Shown here: in pieces, positions 59,825-64,000 of the stretch
Position numbering within the stretch: position 1 is the stretch's first letter
How the letters are laid out: each line of letters begins with the position of its first letter
Assembly (NCBI GenBank): GCA_019787685.1
Contig: JAHNUO010000014.1
Span: 1 to 64,000 of the forward strand
Length of the DNA: 64,000 bases
DNA from: Chiua virens
Lineage: Eukaryota; Basidiomycota; Agaricomycetes; Boletales; Boletaceae
Reading direction: 5' to 3'
Notes under the pieces: model-generated
Told to the model about the DNA's origin: nothing
Seen by the model: only the letters and a program-made list of their open reading frames with translations
Database searches by the model: none
Translations under genes and position numbers: made by a program

Positions 59825-62800
59825 CTACAGAATGGCGCCATCCGGAAGTTGATAGTATAATGGCTAGAAAAGGAGGCCATTAAGTGTTCGGCAGGACGGA
59901 CGGGTAACTGGAACATACAGTGTTAAATACGTGATAATAATGGCCATTTACACCCTCTTCGTGCTCGTCGTCGTAGTATTCCATCGGGAACCACTGTCAA
60001 TTCGTCAATAGATGCAAACAAGGTGAAGAAAATTTACATGTAATTCTGGAAGGTCCTCTTTCCACGAACGTATAAGGCGCGATTCCTCTGTCTGATTCAT
60101 AAGCACATAACCGTGTTTCGGGACGACGAATTGTCCAATCTGGAGTTCCGTGTCAGTGACAATACCCCGTGACACCCTCGCATAGGCGGTGCGATACAAG
60201 CCTCGGTACAAGACATACTCGCACCTGCAAAGACCGTCTCGATGGGCCATCACCGGTGCGCACAAGTCGACACGCACCACCTATCCATATCTTGGTGATC
60301 AATATCGTACACAAGACACGCACGTCTGGGTGCCAACGGCTTGCTGACCACGTATCCCAGGAACACCGCCAGTCTGGGGGTATGACACGGCCATAATACA
60401 CACCAATTCCCTGTAGCTCTCTATCTATGGGATCCTCCTCTGGAAACAAACCATGCGATATCGTGTACGATTCGGGAGTGTACATGACCTGGACATACCT
60501 TGACCATTATGCGACACCACTACTGTGATTTCGATGCCTTATACGTCGAGAATAGCTTCAATAGCTGGTGCGAGCTCGCCGTGAGGCGACGGAAGCAGAT
60601 GATGATATGAATGGATGATCGGGAACTGAGAACATGGGCATCAGTCTTTGTCATTTCCATCGAAGACGGGTGCCTGCCTTGGACAATAAGGCCGCTTCCC
60701 ATGTATGCATGTTGGGACCTGGACCTAGATCGACATACTGCAAGAAGACATCAGAAATACGTCACCAGAGTAATTATCAGATGCACATAACCCAACTCTT
60801 CAGTGGCAACGCGAGTCCTGCTCAAGCGTCACCTGGACCATGCAACACCTGATTCAGTGGATAACTCACAGGTCACGATTTCCGTACACCGTCCGCTAAT
60901 CCGTCATGCTTCAGTCGTAATCGTATGCAAATAGTATTCGTACTCACGTATAGGTCCTCCAACAAGCCAACAACATCAAGCTCCATATCCTTGTTAACAT
61001 ACAAACCAGAGCCGCCATATACTGACAAAATGTTTCTTAGACGACAAAGGCTACAGACCTGATGACATCTCATATGCGACGCTGACTGTCATGTCCTACG
61101 TTATCGATCCCGAAATGAACGGTCCAGATACCCGCATTAATCGTCCTTGTCCCAGGTTTGTACGGTCCTGGACCCACAGCGGGCCAATGGAGGGGTGTGG
61201 CGAGAACCGAAACAAGAGAGAAAAGACACAAGATGGCGGGGAGGTGCGTGCAGGTTGGACTCGGGATACGAAGGAAAGGGCTGGGGCTAGCTGATACGCC
61301 TCCGAACGGTAAGCGGAAGGCGAGCAGCATAGCGGCCATCTGCACGCTGAGGACCCTGGAGGACGGGTTAACAACATAGAAAGAAGAATGGAAGGGATAC
61401 GCACAAGTCGGTGCTCTCCTGCAGGCAGACACCCCCAGGTACAAACGCATACGCGAGTCCATGTATTCGCCAAATAGAATAGAATAGCGACAAAGAACGC
61501 TGTAAAATATCTCCTGCCCGCTTTGTCACCATTCCCAGTTGCGGAGAGGCGTTATCCCAAGCAACGTCGGAGTGAGATAGATGGACGGTGCTGCTTCTGT
61601 ACCAGAGAGACCAAGTTCCCAAACAGAGAAGTAAAACAGCATGGTAAGGAGAGGGGTGACGATAGACCAGAATAAGTATGCTAATCCGGTTCAAAGTTCA
61701 AAGTGAACAACGTGACGAGAGCTGAAACTCAGATTCTTATCACAAGCAGGGAAATCCCACCACTCACATAGATAAACGTCGATCACAAAGCTCAGCCAAG
61801 GTCTTGGTGCGGTATTTATCAGACAAGCCAATTATCTCCAGCCACTGTAAGCAGCTCCTCCAGATTTGGACTCATCTGAGGCAGGTGCTGGAGTCTTGGC
61901 ATCGGCAGACTTTGACAAGACTTTGGCAGTCGATTCAGTCGACTTATCGTCGTGAGACTGGGGTCTACTTACCTGTGAAGACGTCAGATTATAATCAAAC
62001 CAGATGGTGTGGTCGATAATACATGTTTTTGTGCTCGATACTGGAGTCCAGTGATACGCCAATGGCGAACTACGGAGAGAGTCAGCGCATGAAAAAGGTA
62101 AAATCGAAACAACCTTGCCTGCAGGTTGTAATGTTTGAAGTGAGCCCCCGAGATTGAGTCGTAGAGCACGTCCAAGAAGACAAGTCCCCATTCGAAGAAG
62201 GCGTAACGGGTATATGCTATGAGAATGTGAATTCAATCCAATGACAGAGGAACAAGAAGCGTACCCCCGGGTATTCTCTGTACCTTGTGTTGTATGAAAA
62301 AGTACACGAGGGGGATGATAGACGCAAAGAAGCTATGCCGCTGGTTAGCGACGACCCATTGATACGCGAGGCTACTTACGCTATAGAGGCGAATTGCCTG
62401 TGAGAGTGGAGTTAAAATAAGCAGAGTTGCGGAAAATAATGCGATAGGAAAATAATGTGATACGAACCGTCTCTTCCTTACTTAGACGAGGTTCCAGCAT
62501 CCATGGCAGATTGCACATGATGTACAATACCACGAGTACATCATGAGCATCATGGTTATCAGTTGACGTGATATACACCCAGCCTCCGCACGCGAGTGTG
62601 CGAACGATGCCAGCAAGGTAGAGCCAAGCCGGCAAGGTTGAGTGAGACGTGCAGGTGATGAAGTACTGTAGAAATACAAGAGCGAGGCGGGGACCACTGT
62701 TATTGCGATAAGGATCTGGAAGACATTGCACTCTGGATACCAGTCACCGATGCTAGGGAGGCATATGAGTAGGATGATATGGGTTGATAATTGATAATAC

Positions 62801-63022
62801 CAACGTTGCAGAAACAGAGGGAAACCACTCTTCCGGATATCCTGCAATGCCATTTTCGACGATTTTCTCGGAGTGGAGTGCACAGCCGAGGAGGAGTGCG
62901 GAAATAAACGCGGCAAAAGCAAGGTAAGTGTGGACTGCAGCGACATGAGACGCGTCAATGGTGAGAGGGCCAGTCTTCCTGTTCACAGGGGCTGACGTTG
63001 CGTGTTTTGTGCGACCTGACAT
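59825..63022 (-). CDS. CWH43: Cwh43-type GPI-lipid remodelling protein, apparently complete
   Basis: Cwh43 is an ER/Golgi membrane protein that places ceramide on GPI anchors. The N-terminal Frag1/DRAM-like half has [69 protein letters not shown] and [21 protein letters not shown] middle membrane region ([20 protein letters not shown]) follows. The C-terminal endonuclease/phosphatase-like half has [75 protein letters not shown], then [20 protein letters not shown] and [12 protein letters not shown] ending at 59825. About 14 short introns; the last three (60039-59995 and so on) join frame perfectly. Some middle exons were not checked base by base. Confidence 0.8.
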
Positions 63023-63095
63023 GAGCGAAAGCTGAGCGGGTGTTTGAGGTCAACATAATATTACATACCTAACTCGTAGTAACCTCGGTCACCCG
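63023..63095. promoter_or_regulatory. Short bidirectional promoter region
   Basis: Only 73 bp separate the divergent starts of cwh43 (63022) and the CobW fragment (63096). Any promoter elements for both must lie here or within the coding regions. No TATA box is evident. Confidence 0.3.
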
Positions 63096-63420
63096 ATGTC
63101 AGAGCGAAAGATACCCCACATACTCGTCACCCTCTTTACCGGATCTCTCGGAGCGGGAAAGACATATATCATCCTCTCGTTGCTTCCAAAACTTCCAAAG
63201 ATTACAAGGTCGTACTTCTCAAGAACGAATTTGGAAACATCGAAGGTGGGACTCTGAAAATCGCGAGCAACTAAGCTCGATGATCGTCGTAAGCAGTCGA
63301 CAGTCAACTTGCAAAGCAATCCAGTTTGGCACCACTCCCTCAGGCTAGGAATGGCAAAGAGATCTCGAGAAGACCTTCCCGGATTCAGTCGTCTTCAAAC
63401 TTTTTCAGGTCATGATTCGC
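63096..63420 (+). pseudogene. CobW/P47K-type GTPase (zinc chaperone family) N-terminal fragment
   Basis: The frame opens MSERKIPHILVTLFTGSLGA with Walker A GSLGAGKT (family norm GFLGAGKTT), then SLLPKLPK. A one-base loss near 63196 shifts to DYKVVLLKNEFGNIE. An intron (about 63248-63298) leads to VDSQLAKQSSLAPLPQARNG. The family's CxCC metal site should follow within a few residues but the homology ends. With about 70 of the expected 350-400 residues and a frameshift, it is a relic. It lies head-to-head with cwh43. Confidence 0.7.
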
Positions 63421-63430
63421 TCGCTCGACC

Positions 63431-64000
63431 ATGACACACACGCGCAGCAATTATGGCGCCGGCCTACTGCGATTCACGCAATTCTGTGATCACGCCAACA
63501 TCCCAGAGAAGGAACGCATGCCAGCATCACAAAAACTTATCTCGGCCTTCGCAGCCACGCACGCAGGTACCATCTCCGATAAAACCCTCAACAACTGGCT
63601 GGCAGGTCTCCACTTCTGGCACCTAGTAAACGGCGCCCATTGGTCTGGCAGCGACATGCTCCGCTCCGTCCGCAGAGGACTCGCCAAAATGGTCCCCCCA
63701 TCCTCCCGTCGCACCAAACGACCTCCAGTCACCATCGAAGCCCTCACCATCCTAACCGAGGCCCCAAGTCCATCCTCCCCCCTAGACATCGCAGTCTCAG
63801 CCGTCGCTCGCGTCGCTTTCTGGTCTTGATGCAGACTAGGTGAACTGATTCCACGCCTTTTCCAACGACTTCAATCCAGACAAGCGCGTATCCCGATCCA
63901 TCCTTCCACTCAGCGTGCGACATATACCGGATCAAACCAAATTCATCACCTTCCACATCCCTTGGTCCAAAACCACCCAAAAACACGGTGCGGACATCTC
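63431..64000 (+). pseudogene. Basidiomycete tyrosine recombinase (Crypton/DIRS-like), runs off the window
   Basis: The reading frame begins MTHTRSNYGAGLLRFTQFCD, then IPEKERMPASQKLISAFAAT, TLNNWLAGLHFWHLVNGAHW and RTKRPPVTIEALTILTEA, which is the SAM-like N-terminal domain. It continues VAFWS-stop-CRLGELIP (catalytic Arg in RLGEL) and, after a frame change near 63862, NDFNPDKRVSRSILPLSV and FHIPWSKTTQKHGADI. The stop is TGA at 63827. The C-terminal HxxR and Tyr motifs would lie beyond 64000. Such recombinases mobilise Crypton or DIRS elements; this copy is damaged. Confidence 0.7.

Overview
The window is fungal nuclear DNA, almost certainly from an Agaricomycete (mushroom-forming basidiomycete). 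Genes are split by many 45-80 bp introns with GT(A/G)(A/C)G..(C/T)AG borders. The recognisable proteins are basidiomycete-type: a G-alpha subunit of the class ending SGIL, Cwh43, BTB/POZ and laccase. Several large families known mainly from mushroom genomes are also present. No prokaryotic operon structure is visible, and no rRNA, intact tRNA or CRISPR was found.

Layout. 0-6.3 kb: an unknown Agaricomycete protein on the minus strand, a BTB/POZ gene and a truncated MIC60 (mitofilin) joined to an unknown acidic protein. 6.5-7.7 kb: a 149-bp tandem repeat interrupted by a solo LTR. 8-10.2 kb: a TET/JBP-like 2-oxoglutarate/Fe(II) oxygenase gene. 10.9-16.6 kb: a fragment of an NRPS-like reductase, an apparently complete vacuolar-type MFS transporter and a seven-exon unknown gene. 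17.9-25.5 kb: a small coiled-coil gene, then decayed pieces of UBR1 (N-recognin E3), lactate 2-monooxygenase and a type B carboxylesterase. 25.5-37.1 kb: a near-identical inverted repeat with arms of 3.47 kb (each an XRN1 piece fused to a UBR1 piece) around 4.7 kb. The spacer holds a gene resembling the OrsD-finger/tyrosine-recombinase-like half of telomere-linked helicase genes. 37.1-40 kb: an HNH-nuclease gene cut by the right arm, then a G-alpha gene with a stop codon in switch I. 40-47 kb: AT-rich repeat land with a SINE-like tRNA head, a rearranged Ty3-type retroelement with LTRs in opposite orientation, a Tc1-like transposase remnant and a MITE. 47-54.3 kb: another unknown Agaricomycete gene, then dead copies of RNase H2A, laccase and an SCY1-like protein. 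55-64 kb: unknown genes, an apparently complete cwh43, a CobW fragment and a tyrosine recombinase fragment at the right edge.

The genes do not form a pathway. The region reads as a repeat-rich, possibly subtelomeric accessory block where fragments of single-copy housekeeping genes have accumulated beside transposons. Only the MFS transporter and cwh43 look plausibly intact among recognised genes. Single-base frameshifts in C/G runs (about 3200 and 9745) may be assembly errors. Stops consistent with CGA-to-TGA changes (39298, 50224, 50994, 51646) fit decay of methylated CpG. Family assignments are from recognition of conserved motifs by eye; no database search was run.
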